Shown piece after piece: positions 53,201-63,812 of a DNA stretch of 64,000 bases. The translations under genes were made by a program, and so were the position numbers. The notes below the pieces were generated by a model. It had not been told where the DNA came from and made no database searches. It was given only the letters and a program-made list of their open reading frames with translations. The DNA lies in NCBI GenBank assembly GCA_965240325.2, contig OZ251228.1, positions 620,001 through 684,000 on the forward strand, in the 5' to 3' direction. This stretch comes from Rebecca billardiae RCC1528 (lineage: Eukaryota; Haptophyta). The stretch's first letter is position 1, and the number at the start of each line of letters is the position of its first letter.

Positions 53201-53949
53201 CACTCGCCCATGTACGCGAGAACCTCCGCCATCTCCGCGACTGTCCGGAGCAGCAGGTCACCGAGCTCGCGCGCCGCCTGCCGGTTGGCGTACACGCCAT
53301 GCACGCGCTCGAGGGCGACCGAGCACGCGCCGAAGAGCAGGCTGAGCGCCTCGTCGAGTGGCCACGGCACGACCGGCATGAGCCGCAGCACGGCGTCCGC
53401 AGCTCCGCGCGCCATGTCGAGAAGCTCGGGCGCCTGCGCCTCCGCGTGCGCAACGAGATTGTCGCCCAGCTCGCGCACGCTCGCGTGCAGCCGCGGCGCG
53501 AGTTCCTCGGCCTCGCCAGACTTGGTCTGCACGCCGAGCTGCGCAGCGAGCGCGGTGTCGACGGCGTTGTTGGTCTCGACCACCACCTCGTCAACCGTCG
53601 GTGCGGCATGCTCGGCCGCGGCGGGCGCGGCGGCGGGCGCGGCGGCGGGCGCGGCAGCGGGCGAGGCGGCGGGCGAGGCGGCGGGCGGGGCGGCGGGTGG
53701 CTCGAGCGTGTCACCGCGCGATGACACAGCATCGCGCGAGCCGTCTGGCGAGCGGGCAAGCTCATCCGCCGATTCCTGCCAGGCCTGGCGTGCGGGCGGC
53801 GCCGGCCCGGCCGAACGTGCGCCGGCGAGCTGCGCTGCTGCAGCGGCACTGGTCCCGGGTGTCGTTGGTGCGGCGGGGCTCTGGACGGGCGCCACACCTG
53901 CGGCCGGCTCGGGCTCGACACGTCGCCGGGACGACGCGCCGCAACCCAT
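47263..53949 (-). CDS. NLR-like protein: acylation motif, helical domain, NACHT NTPase, ankyrin repeats
   Basis: A single exon of 2,228 residues; upstream frame starts are not ATG at the 5' end. It begins MGCGASS, a strong N-myristoylation plus palmitoylation motif, so it is probably membrane-tethered. Order: Ala/Pro-rich linker to about 115; helical region about 130-440, including LRLMPVVPWPLDEAL...YANRQAARELG, which resembles MLKL/HeLo-type four-helix bundles, then coiled coil. A STAND/NACHT NTPase follows, with P-loop GGPGTGKSALL near 484-494, Walker B MLLAIDSLDEA near 590-600 and a winged-helix-like segment to about 960. About 32 tandem ankyrin repeats of 33 residues span about 1000-2040, with 3-4 more at the C-terminus. 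Such proteins oligomerise on ligand sensing and act in innate immunity or cell death; that role here is inferred. TANC-type scaffolds are the alternative. Confidence 0.85.
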   Translation of the reverse strand: MGCGASSRRRVEPEPAAGVAPVQSPAAPTTPGTSAAAAAQLAGARSAGPAPPARQAWQESADELARSPDGSRDAVSSRGDTLEPPAAPPAASPAASPAAAPAAAPAAAPAAAEHAAPTVDEVVVETNNAVDTALAAQLGVQTKSGEAEELAPRLHASVRELGDNLVAHAEAQAPELLDMARGAADAVLRLMPVVPWPLDEALSLLFGACSVALERVHGVYANRQAARELGDLLLRTVAEMAEVLAYMGEWPPSKQRLVEPLKQDADELTAAVEAAAESLAAFCERGFIKLLLGTQRDASELRERAEAIEAAMARVNATAERAAQRLAVGTFEQLERLGAALEAQRAAIEQLRERGASDDELESALKTFADELDASADVRANRLELLLGEVTARLESKLDGVESKVGGVASKVDGLHEKFDSFYVAQRQQRRSSAGDAAPPPPLNDAFAKFMSTKRKHFVGRDAPLRRIEAWAADARAEPVLLVVGGPGTGKSALLAQLVQCDDGSIAAHERVLGQHVCSAAYHDWLLPSSFVRNISLQLRHALPAYGAQLREAKLRKKGGELALDDREDGPSAFERLVLAPLRNIPPSAAPRKTMLLAIDSLDEARHVQGSSHSIADILATVSQHKTLPNWLRILASSRPEHAVLAPLNEMPRERLDVDADDDRADAAAFVRARLEAYARRAREVAAPAPDELERAAHELSEACGGNFMYATQAIEQLGSGRITLADLATLPHGLERLYNESLKRALPTEAERKGVRTVLELMLVAHAPLSRAELLEALRGVYPSYSGDEGEDELSKQLRALSGFVVEVAEGEGDGKRDGATPPRTPPMGAAGPRADAPLRIYHQSLADWLTAEATQTELAGLHVRKEGRARGRLVLGVWRLRQLAARYGHEQLSALRDAVERALGAGELPLPESCAAKPRAFITQLRSGLVSGADASGETGEAETREASGQLYEACQYLLRMLRDEPDASELPSRLVEAAGICAAHEGVRARAGGGAEARAHASAALERACKQGHAECATLLARHGADVGFEDAGGLPVLTRASLLGHAACVSALLDAGADVSHANWFGHTALTLACQRGHAACVSALLEAGADVSHANGFDHTALMLACGGGHTACVSALLKAGADVAHAKWDGTTALMLACGGGHAACVSALLKAGADLTGAKRDGTTALMLACGGGHTACVSALLKAGADVAHAKRDGTTALMLACGGGHTACMSALLEAGADVAGATQDGTTALRHACRGGHAACVSALLEAGADVAHADQRGATALMLACYKGHTACVSALLEAGADVAHATQNGTTALMLAHGGRHTACVSALLEAGADAAHADQDGATALMRACSGGHTACVSALFEADADVAHADQHGHTALMLACLNGDTAGVSALLEKGADVAPVDQKGRTALMLACIYGHTALVPTLLEAGADVAHADEDGFTALMLACQSGHAACVSALLEAGADVAHADEDGFTALMLACQSGHAACVSALLEAGADVAHARQDGFSVLMLACMYGHAACVSALSEAGADVAHAKQNGTTALMLACMYGHAACVSALLEAGANAVYARQDGSTALMLACSGGRTACVPALLEAGADVALADQDGFTALMRACQHGHATCVSALLDSGADVAGAKRDGTTALMLACGGGHAACMSALLEAGADVAGAKRDGTTALMLACGGGHKACMSALLEAGADVAGAKRDGTTALMLACGGGHTACVSALLEAGADVAGAKRDGTTALMLACGGGHTACMSALLEAGADVAHAKRDGTTALMLACGGGHTACMSALLEAGADVAGAKRDGTTALMLACGGGHTACMSALLEAGADVAGAKRDGTTALMLACGGGHTACVSALLKAGADVAHAKRDGTTALMLACGGGHKACVSALRKAGADLTGAKWDGTTALMLACGGGHKACVSALLKAGADVAGAKRDGTTALMLACGGGHTACVSALLEAGADVALAKRDGTTALMLACGGGHTACVSALLKAGADVAHAKWDGTTALMLACGGGHTACVSALLKAGADLTGAKRDGTTALMAACRGGHTARRGHAAVCRLLLLAGAQPLPESAAAARASAGAGEVHRDGSGTAAAGGQGAPAVEIAGAPDSALRLAIAHGHAEAAAAIADAAPHAACAEPSLLPLAAARGLAAACNALLRAGVPADARAGQDADAGRGGTALHVAAMRNDAAIAALLLERGADAAAADVEGRTAADVADANGHADLARMLRRAPAHS
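47843..50930 (-). repeat. 99-bp coding tandem repeats (ankyrin array)
   Basis: About 31-32 consecutive units of 99 bp encode ankyrin repeats with consensus TALMLACGGGHTACVSALLE plus a 13-residue loop. A block of about twelve units at 47900-49090 is nearly identical at the DNA level. Units between about 49090 and 50240 are more diverged. Confidence 0.93.
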
Positions 53950-55735
53950 GCCTCGCGGTGTTGCCCTTCTCGTGCACCCTCGTCGGCTGCGATTCGCGGG
54001 GCTGGTGATCAAGACCTCATCAAGCGTTTTCACGCGTGCACCGGACTGGAAGTGAGTAACGACTTCATCAGTCCAAGGATGGCAAGTTGTACGTAGGATT
54101 ATGAATAATGCTCGGATTCCGCTACTGCCTTTGTATCCATACGTACAGTAATCTACAATTAGTACAGCACGTTGAAACATAGTAAACAGTAACTGTACAG
54201 TACGGAGGGACGGTATCTCGATCTCGTTCGTCAACGACCTCTAACACTTCGTCCGGCCGGCTTGGCCCAAAACGACGAAGAACGACGACGACGGTGCCTC
54301 CGTTCGGCCGCCGGGGCGTATGGCACGAGACGGGCGCGCGCGGCGCTGACGTGCTCCCAAAACAGCGCCTACTGTAGGTTGTGGATTCGGCTGCCGCCGC
54401 GCCGCTGCCGAGCCCGCCGGGTGCTCTCGTCTTCTTCAGTCCGATCAGTGGCCGAATGGAAAGCCCGCGCCGCACGAGGTACGCGAGGGGCGCGAGGAAA
54501 TTTTCCTCGGATGTTAAGGTTTAGATCGGATGTCGAGCCTGTCGAGCCCTCACCGATACGTAAGGCTTTTGAAACATCCGCGAAAGCGTCCCCAGCCCCA
54601 GCAGGCAGACAGAGCGCGCGCCGTGACGAAAGTGCGCATTCCAACAGACCCAAGTAATAGTGCCAGCTAAGACCTAAGTGCATCGTTGGCTGGTCGCGCA
54701 GCCCGTTTGCGATCACAGGGTCACTGAACCGTCGCCCGAGGCCGATTCGAGAGCAGTTCTGACGAGATTTTGCTTAAGACGATGGGCCCGTTTGCATGTT
54801 GGGCGCAGGAGGACATGGCTCCCGTAACTTACAGTTTACTAAGAATAAGAGACGCACACAGCAGTTCTCTCGATCGACATTCAGTCAATTGACTCGTCAC
54901 TTGATGATGACATATTCAACATTAAGCCCCGCTGAAGCCCACGAGTTTTTAGACAGTCTGTTGTAGCGCCTCGATCGTACTACCGTATGCAACGAGTCGT
55001 CGCGGCCGACCCGGGCAAGGTCGTCGGCTAGCAGCAAGCCAGGGCTATCCAGTATCCGCTGCTGCACTACTGTGGCGCGCTGTATTGAATTCATGGTCAT
55101 GAGTGAGCCCTGTCTGGATAGCCATGGATTAGCTAGGGCCGCGCCCCGCTGACATTCGGACAATCGGAGTTACTGCCGTCGATACTGTAATCATACGCCT
55201 TAACCAAGTGTGCACGTTAAAACATAGTAAACTGTAGCCGATAGGCGCATGAGCCAAAGCCTATATACCCGACTGATGATCGAGTCCGCGTTATTCTATA
55301 GCTAGCAGTATGCATTATAATGTTAAGCCTGACGGCCGCCGCATCTACTCAAGCTAGGTCCCGCCGTCGGGCTGGCCACTGGCCACTGCAAATTGTAGTC
55401 GGCAATTTCATTTTCAATCTAAGCGAGGCGCACGGAGCGCCGCCGCCTGCAACGGCCGCGCGCGGAGCGCCGCCGCCTGAGTCCGCGGCGGAGGCCGAGG
55501 CGGGCCATCGGCATCCGATCCGCGCGGCCGCAGTCCCGAGCCCGACCGCACCCGGCACTGCGCTGCTCGTCAGTCGCCGAGCGAGCGGATCGGGATCGAC
55601 CACTTGTCCACTACCCCCATACTGCTAGTCTGCTACCCAGCAGGTCAGACCGTCAGTCACTACCTGCCGCAGTTCGCAGCGCATGTCTTGTTTGTACTCG
55701 CTTGTCTCCCAGTCCGGGCGGCGCCCCAAGACGCC
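53950..55735. other. Intergenic region upstream of the NLR-like gene
   Basis: No gene is recognised. A direct repeat of about 18-20 bp, GTTRAAACATAGTAAAC, occurs at about 54172 and 55215. Composition is less GC-rich than the genes. Open frames here are short and carry no domain. Confidence 0.5.
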
Positions 55736-57816
55736 GACGAGCCATGAGGGCTGCAGTGACGAGCAGGCGTGACCGATTCAGCCACAGTCGACTGATGTCA
55801 CGTCTGTAGCCGAGGCCTGACGTCCCTGGCCGAGCGCCCAGCTGTATCAGACTGACCGCCACTATCACTAACTACGATGATCCTGCTGTTCCTCCCTCTC
55901 TTCTTCCCCCTCTCTTCTCCCTCCTTCCCTCCTCCTCTCTCCTTTTTTCTCCCCTCTCCTTTTTCTGGCGCGAGTTTACAATAACTCCACCAGCATGGAC
56001 AATTTGCCGCGCCGGGCTACTAGGGCATGCTGGTGGACTCTTTTGGCTGTCCGGAAGGGCTTGGGCAGGACTTTTACTTATTGGGCTATCTTTTGGCTCA
56101 CATAGGACTTCAGACTGCCATCTTTTGGCTCAGCCAATGGTTGCACGAGTTGGCGGAGGCCTTGCGGCGACAACGCCCTTGGCCCTCGTTGACTCCCCTC
56201 CTCCGGCCCTCGCACTTGGTCGCTGACGATGGCGCCCGGCGAGGGGTTCAAACACCCTGAGACCGCGCGTGGGGAGCGACCTCAAGGCGCGTTTGGCAAC
56301 GCACGATCGACGCTAAACGCCGTGGCATCGCGTGCATGACTCCCACTGGCACATATACGCGTGTCGGCAGGGGACGCGCCTGACCACCCACGTGGCGTCT
56401 GATTGCTAAGTCGAAGCAGTCCATGCGCAACAAGCTCTTGTCAGCGCCGGCGTTGGCGCTGCTCACGTTGCTGACTTCGGTGCTAGCGCCGCCGACCTTC
56501 GGTGGACGCGGCCGTATCTCGCGATGCCATGCCGGCCGCGGCCGATGCGTGGCGCCGTGGCGTTGCCCTTCGCCGACGACGTGACGCACACGCGCGCGCC
56601 CGTGACACCGACGCCGCCTGTGCGCGCGGCCCTCGGCGGCCGCCGCTGCCGTTAGCGGGCGGCGACGCGGGTGATGGGTAGACGCGCACTACAGTCTCAA
56701 CTGCGAGCGCACGGCCTCTGTGGCGCCGGCAGTGCCGAATGCGCCGCCCGCCGCCGCGCCGCACAGCGCGCCGCCCGCCGTTGCGTGCCTAGCAGCGGCG
56801 GCCGCGCTCGCGCGCGCCGACAGCCACGGCGCTGCGCAGCTTGTCGCGGCGGCGCTGGGCGCATGGCTGAGAGGCGCGATCAGCAGCAGATATGCGAGAG
56901 GAAGCACACCGTGGAGCGAGGGACCATGCGCGTGCGTCCGCGCTCGCGAAGCCGGCCCCTGCTGCACGGTAGGTGAGTGTGAGATCGTGGTCGGCCCAGA
57001 GCTTCAGCAGCGTGGGCTCCGGGCGGTACCGGGGACGAGGCGCTAAAGCTGCTCGGGGGCGGCCCTGCGAGCGCCAACGTCGCGGACGCTCTTGCCGCCG
57101 TGATGCGTGCCACTTGGCGCGTGAGGCGGCTGAGGAAGGCACATGGGTGCACCGCAGCAGCCCTCCAGTGTCTCTGAGTGCCGCAGAGGCTGGACGACAC
57201 CCTCACTGAGTCACTCGCACGCGCGCGCGCATTTGCATCGGGAGTCGCATACAGGCCGCGGCACCGGTCCACCGCACCTGCACTCGCGCGCCCCGTCGTC
57301 AGGCCAGCCCTCCTTGCTCTCGCGGCGCTGAGTCCTTTGTGACAGCGACCCACCCAGTGGCACGTGCTGTTGGCAGCCGTGCGCTGTGCCGTGTGCGTAT
57401 GCAATAGCCATCCGCTGACTGACACACGCTTTCGTGCGCATCGGCCGAGGCGACTGTTCGCCCGCATTCCGCCGCCTCCTCTCGTCTGTCGCGTGACCAC
57501 CTGCACAGCTCCACTTCAGCTCGCACGTGTGCGGAGGCTGCTGATGGGCGGAGTGCCGCCCACTTGCGCGATGGCCGCTGACTGGCCTGAGACGCGCCCC
57601 GCACTCGAGCGCTCCTCTTGCTCAGCAGCAGTGGTCGATGAGTGAATCAGCCAGCTGCCCATTGAATGCATCGGCCTGTGGTTGTGACGGCAGGGCGTGT
57701 GCGCACCGCTACCGCCTCACTGAGCCCAGGTCTGACGGCGTGCGCTTTGCCTGCGGAGGGGTCGCTGTCGTCGCCTGTCGTCCCACGACGACAGTGATTT
57801 GAAGCGCCGAGCGCGC
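55736..57816 (+). repeat. Tandem 2,082-bp unit, copy 1
   Basis: Head-to-tail with copies 2 and 3 and almost identical to them. I saw one T/C difference near 55868 and one indel in CAATTTGCC near 56000. Each unit holds a pyrimidine-rich tract (55882-55968), an inverted pair CCACCAGCATG/CATGCTGGTGG at 55987-55997 and 56025-56035, and several short open frames shared by all copies. No replication protein, transposase or RNA gene is recognised. Confidence 0.93.
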
Positions 57817-59898
57817 GACGAGCCATGAGGGCTGCAGTGACGAGCAGGCGTGACCGATTCAGCCACAGTCGACTGATGTCACGTCTGTAGCCGAGGCCTG
57901 ACGTCCCTGGCCGAGCGCCCAGCTGTATCAGACTGACCGCCACTATCACCAACTACGATGATCCTGCTGTTCCTCCCTCTCTTCTTCCCCCTCTCTTCTC
58001 CCTCCTTCCCTCCTCCTCTCTCCTTTTTTCTCCCCTCTCCTTTTTCTGGCGCGAGTTTACAATAACTCCACCAGCATGGACAATTTTGCCGCGCCGGGCT
58101 ACTAGGGCATGCTGGTGGACTCTTTTGGCTGTCCGGAAGGGCTTGGGCAGGACTTTTACTTATTGGGCTATCTTTTGGCTCACATAGGACTTCAGACTGC
58201 CATCTTTTGGCTCAGCCAATGGTTGCACGAGTTGGCGGAGGCCTTGCGGCGACAACGCCCTTGGCCCTCGTTGACTCCCCTCCTCCGGCCCTCGCACTTG
58301 GTCGCTGACGATGGCGCCCGGCGAGGGGTTCAAACACCCTGAGACCGCGCGTGGGGAGCGACCTCAAGGCGCGTTTGGCAACGCACGATCGACGCTAAAC
58401 GCCGTGGCATCGCGTGCATGACTCCCACTGGCACATATACGCGTGTCGGCAGGGGACGCGCCTGACCACCCACGTGGCGTCTGATTGCTAAGTCGAAGCA
58501 GTCCATGCGCAACAAGCTCTTGTCAGCGCCGGCGTTGGCGCTGCTCACGTTGCTGACTTCGGTGCTAGCGCCGCCGACCTTCGGTGGACGCGGCCGTATC
58601 TCGCGATGCCATGCCGGCCGCGGCCGATGCGTGGCGCCGTGGCGTTGCCCTTCGCCGACGACGTGACGCACACGCGCGCGCCCGTGACACCGACGCCGCC
58701 TGTGCGCGCGGCCCTCGGCGGCCGCCGCTGCCGTTAGCGGGCGGCGACGCGGGTGATGGGTAGACGCGCACTACAGTCTCAACTGCGAGCGCACGGCCTC
58801 TGTGGCGCCGGCAGTGCCGAATGCGCCGCCCGCCGCCGCGCCGCACAGCGCGCCGCCCGCCGTTGCGTGCCTAGCAGCGGCGGCCGCGCTCGCGCGCGCC
58901 GACAGCCACGGCGCTGCGCAGCTTGTCGCGGCGGCGCTGGGCGCATGGCTGAGAGGCGCGATCAGCAGCAGATATGCGAGAGGAAGCACACCGTGGAGCG
59001 AGGGACCATGCGCGTGCGTCCGCGCTCGCGAAGCCGGCCCCTGCTGCACGGTAGGTGAGTGTGAGATCGTGGTCGGCCCAGAGCTTCAGCAGCGTGGGCT
59101 CCGGGCGGTACCGGGGACGAGGCGCTAAAGCTGCTCGGGGGCGGCCCTGCGAGCGCCAACGTCGCGGACGCTCTTGCCGCCGTGATGCGTGCCACTTGGC
59201 GCGTGAGGCGGCTGAGGAAGGCACATGGGTGCACCGCAGCAGCCCTCCAGTGTCTCTGAGTGCCGCAGAGGCTGGACGACACCCTCACTGAGTCACTCGC
59301 ACGCGCGCGCGCATTTGCATCGGGAGTCGCATACAGGCCGCGGCACCGGTCCACCGCACCTGCACTCGCGCGCCCCGTCGTCAGGCCAGCCCTCCTTGCT
59401 CTCGCGGCGCTGAGTCCTTTGTGACAGCGACCCACCCAGTGGCACGTGCTGTTGGCAGCCGTGCGCTGTGCCGTGTGCGTATGCAATAGCCATCCGCTGA
59501 CTGACACACGCTTTCGTGCGCATCGGCCGAGGCGACTGTTCGCCCGCATTCCGCCGCCTCCTCTCGTCTGTCGCGTGACCACCTGCACAGCTCCACTTCA
59601 GCTCGCACGTGTGCGGAGGCTGCTGATGGGCGGAGTGCCGCCCACTTGCGCGATGGCCGCTGACTGGCCTGAGACGCGCCCCGCACTCGAGCGCTCCTCT
59701 TGCTCAGCAGCAGTGGTCGATGAGTGAATCAGCCAGCTGCCCATTGAATGCATCGGCCTGTGGTTGTGACGGCAGGGCGTGTGCGCACCGCTACCGCCTC
59801 ACTGAGCCCAGGTCTGACGGCGTGCGCTTTGCCTGCGGAGGGGTCGCTGTCGTCGCCTGTCGTCCCACGACGACAGTGATTTGAAGCGCCGAGCGCGC
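57817..59898 (+). repeat. Tandem 2,082-bp unit, copy 2
   Basis: The same unit as copy 1. At the variable site it reads CAATTTTGCC, with one extra T. The translations of its short frames are identical to those of copies 1 and 3. Confidence 0.95.
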
Positions 59899-61980
59899 GA
59901 CGAGCCATGAGGGCTGCAGTGACGAGCAGGCGTGACCGATTCAGCCACAGTCGACTGATGTCACGTCTGTAGCCGAGGCCTGACGTCCCTGGCCGAGCGC
60001 CCAGCTGTATCAGACTGACCGCCACTATCACCAACTACGATGATCCTGCTGTTCCTCCCTCTCTTCTTCCCCCTCTCTTCTCCCTCCTTCCCTCCTCCTC
60101 TCTCCTTTTTTCTCCCCTCTCCTTTTTCTGGCGCGAGTTTACAATAACTCCACCAGCATGGACAATTTGCCCGCGCCGGGCTACTAGGGCATGCTGGTGG
60201 ACTCTTTTGGCTGTCCGGAAGGGCTTGGGCAGGACTTTTACTTATTGGGCTATCTTTTGGCTCACATAGGACTTCAGACTGCCATCTTTTGGCTCAGCCA
60301 ATGGTTGCACGAGTTGGCGGAGGCCTTGCGGCGACAACGCCCTTGGCCCTCGTTGACTCCCCTCCTCCGGCCCTCGCACTTGGTCGCTGACGATGGCGCC
60401 CGGCGAGGGGTTCAAACACCCTGAGACCGCGCGTGGGGAGCGACCTCAAGGCGCGTTTGGCAACGCACGATCGACGCTAAACGCCGTGGCATCGCGTGCA
60501 TGACTCCCACTGGCACATATACGCGTGTCGGCAGGGGACGCGCCTGACCACCCACGTGGCGTCTGATTGCTAAGTCGAAGCAGTCCATGCGCAACAAGCT
60601 CTTGTCAGCGCCGGCGTTGGCGCTGCTCACGTTGCTGACTTCGGTGCTAGCGCCGCCGACCTTCGGTGGACGCGGCCGTATCTCGCGATGCCATGCCGGC
60701 CGCGGCCGATGCGTGGCGCCGTGGCGTTGCCCTTCGCCGACGACGTGACGCACACGCGCGCGCCCGTGACACCGACGCCGCCTGTGCGCGCGGCCCTCGG
60801 CGGCCGCCGCTGCCGTTAGCGGGCGGCGACGCGGGTGATGGGTAGACGCGCACTACAGTCTCAACTGCGAGCGCACGGCCTCTGTGGCGCCGGCAGTGCC
60901 GAATGCGCCGCCCGCCGCCGCGCCGCACAGCGCGCCGCCCGCCGTTGCGTGCCTAGCAGCGGCGGCCGCGCTCGCGCGCGCCGACAGCCACGGCGCTGCG
61001 CAGCTTGTCGCGGCGGCGCTGGGCGCATGGCTGAGAGGCGCGATCAGCAGCAGATATGCGAGAGGAAGCACACCGTGGAGCGAGGGACCATGCGCGTGCG
61101 TCCGCGCTCGCGAAGCCGGCCCCTGCTGCACGGTAGGTGAGTGTGAGATCGTGGTCGGCCCAGAGCTTCAGCAGCGTGGGCTCCGGGCGGTACCGGGGAC
61201 GAGGCGCTAAAGCTGCTCGGGGGCGGCCCTGCGAGCGCCAACGTCGCGGACGCTCTTGCCGCCGTGATGCGTGCCACTTGGCGCGTGAGGCGGCTGAGGA
61301 AGGCACATGGGTGCACCGCAGCAGCCCTCCAGTGTCTCTGAGTGCCGCAGAGGCTGGACGACACCCTCACTGAGTCACTCGCACGCGCGCGCGCATTTGC
61401 ATCGGGAGTCGCATACAGGCCGCGGCACCGGTCCACCGCACCTGCACTCGCGCGCCCCGTCGTCAGGCCAGCCCTCCTTGCTCTCGCGGCGCTGAGTCCT
61501 TTGTGACAGCGACCCACCCAGTGGCACGTGCTGTTGGCAGCCGTGCGCTGTGCCGTGTGCGTATGCAATAGCCATCCGCTGACTGACACACGCTTTCGTG
61601 CGCATCGGCCGAGGCGACTGTTCGCCCGCATTCCGCCGCCTCCTCTCGTCTGTCGCGTGACCACCTGCACAGCTCCACTTCAGCTCGCACGTGTGCGGAG
61701 GCTGCTGATGGGCGGAGTGCCGCCCACTTGCGCGATGGCCGCTGACTGGCCTGAGACGCGCCCCGCACTCGAGCGCTCCTCTTGCTCAGCAGCAGTGGTC
61801 GATGAGTGAATCAGCCAGCTGCCCATTGAATGCATCGGCCTGTGGTTGTGACGGCAGGGCGTGTGCGCACCGCTACCGCCTCACTGAGCCCAGGTCTGAC
61901 GGCGTGCGCTTTGCCTGCGGAGGGGTCGCTGTCGTCGCCTGTCGTCCCACGACGACAGTGATTTGAAGCGCCGAGCGCGC
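59899..61980 (+). repeat. Tandem 2,082-bp unit, copy 3
   Basis: The same unit. At the variable site it reads CAATTTGCCCGCGCC, with one extra C. Confidence 0.95.
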
Positions 61981-62253
61981 GACGAGCCATGAGGGCTGCA
62001 GTGACGAGCAGGCGTGACCGATTCAGCCACAGTCGACTGATGTCACGTCTGTAGCCGAGGCCTGACGTCCCTGGCCGAGCGCCCAGCTGTATCAGACTGA
62101 CCGCCACTATCACCAACTACGATGATCCTGCTGTTCCTCCCTCTCTTCTTCCCCCTCTCTTCTCCCTCCTTCCCTCCTCCTCTCTCCTTTTTTCTCCCCT
62201 CTCCTTTTTCTGGCGCGAGTTTACAATAACTCCACCAGCATGGACAATTTGCC
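61981..62253 (+). repeat. Tandem 2,082-bp unit, truncated copy 4
   Basis: Identity to the other copies runs from the unit start through the pyrimidine tract and CCACCAGCATGGACAATTT, then stops at the same site where copies 1-3 differ. Unique sequence follows. Confidence 0.93.
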
Positions 62254-63483
62254 AGGCGCCGCGGCAATGCCGACTGGCAAGCGCGGCAAGGCCGGAAACC
62301 GGCCCAGCATGGCACCACATCTGCGCAAGCGGGCGGCGCGTGCGGAGGCACGTGCAGGCGCGCTCGGGCATGCGTGCCTCGCGAGTCCGCGTCTACTGTC
62401 ACCATGGCAGTGTGCGGCGGGGAGGGAGAGGGTGCGCGTGAGGGTGGAGGCCATGCGAGTCCCCGTCTACTGTCATCATGATATGATGCGCACTCGGCGC
62501 GAGCGCCGCTCCGCACGGGCGCGTGTGGCGCGATGGGATACCCGGGCACCGTATAGCCTGAGCCGTCCGAGCCTGGACGGGCACACCACGCGGGCGCACG
62601 CTCCACTCTGCGCGCGCATCAAGCTGCTCTGGCAGCGAGAGCGCGTGCGTGTGAATGGCAGCGGGTGGCGCGGATGTGTCTGCAGGGCTGCCTATGGGCG
62701 TGTACTCTGAAGGTGGTGCCTTACATCACCTGCAGCAGCGTCTGCAGCACCCGCAAGCAGCCTGGCCGCTGCGCCGGCCGAGTGATCCTGGCCAGCTGTC
62801 AGCTGCACTCACCCTGCGGGCACAGGTGACTCTGTGCCATGCCACGCCTCCGATTGCGCTGGGCTGCTGGCACCCGTGCATCGTGAATCGCGCGCTTGGT
62901 GGCCCCGCGAGAATGCACACTATGTCCGCGCTGCGCATGCTCACTCACCGATGAAACTCGCGTCCCAACCCTGGCTGCACGAACCGATCCGCCCGCGTGA
63001 CCATTGGCCGACCGCAGGCTGGCAGCCGATTACCGGCCCGGGATGCCGAACATAGCATTGTCACTCATTCGATCATCTTGACTACGTGCACACCCGCCTC
63101 AGGCAACAATTGGGCAGGTATGGGTCGCCTACCCGTCGACTCGACAATGACTCACTGCGTCTCAGGAAGGAGAGATGACAAGCATCAGCAGGCACGGCGC
63201 GGCCCATCCGTGATTGTCATTGACTCGGCGGCTGACCCCGTGTCGCCGTCGGACCGGCGTGTCGGACACTGATTGAATTTATTTGATTCACTCATCGTCA
63301 CTGATATTGATCCGCGCGGTATCTAGACTCACTGCGCGGCGGTCCTAGCAGCCTCTGCCCTGGGCTCGAAGCCGACGCTGTACTAAGCAGCGGCTGATGA
63401 ATTCGTCATCAATAATAAATAACCCAATATTTATTTATTTATTTATTATTATCCGAGTCACTCGAAGCCGCGAGTTCATATTC

Positions 63484-63538
63484 ATATCGTGCACTAGCTG
63501 GGCACCGGCTGGCGAGCTTTTTGCGCAGTGCACGATAT
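63484..63538. repeat. 12-bp perfect inverted repeat
   Basis: ATATCGTGCACT at 63484-63495 pairs exactly with 63527-63538 across a 31-nt spacer. Its function is unknown. Confidence 0.8.
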
Positions 63539-63603
63539 ATGATAGGGCGCCTTTGAGGCCGATCGGCATTAAACTGTGAGTACAGAGTAACGGCCTCCGT
63601 AGC

Positions 63604-63611
63604 TATAAATA
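63604..63611 (+). promoter_or_regulatory. Possible TATA box
   Basis: TATAAATA stands in locally AT-rich sequence, and no gene follows within the window. This is a consensus match only. Confidence 0.3.
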
Positions 63612-63812
63612 TGAGAGACCCGCGCACTCCGGGACTCAGGCACTCCGGTCCGAGTCCAGATCCGAGTCAATCGGCAGATGACTGATGAGTCTTGTCAGAC
63701 TGCTGGGCACCAGTCCTCGGTGACACCGTTCCACAGGAGTCGCGGGCAAGTTTCCGCATCTACCCGTACGTACCGGCGGAGGCACGATCCGGCACTATCT
63801 CGGCCAGTCCGG

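Noticed and set aside
53950-54234. Longer start for the NLR-like protein up to 54234
   Set aside because: The 5'-most codon is not ATG, and the added segment lacks domain features, while MGCGASS is a strong functional N-terminus.
56100-56140. Resemblance of TCTTTTGGCTCA to the dinoflagellate spliced leader or U2 snRNA
   Set aside because: Only 8-10 bases match and the rest of either RNA is absent.
56235-56262. GGTTCAAAC T-loop-like motif in the 2,082-bp unit
   Set aside because: The flanking 5-bp T-stem has a mismatch at the most conserved pair, and no acceptor, D or anticodon arm can be built.
62240-62710. 156-codon basic open frame starting in the truncated repeat
   Set aside because: It has an ATG and is open, but shows no domain and no support beyond length; such frames are frequent in this composition.
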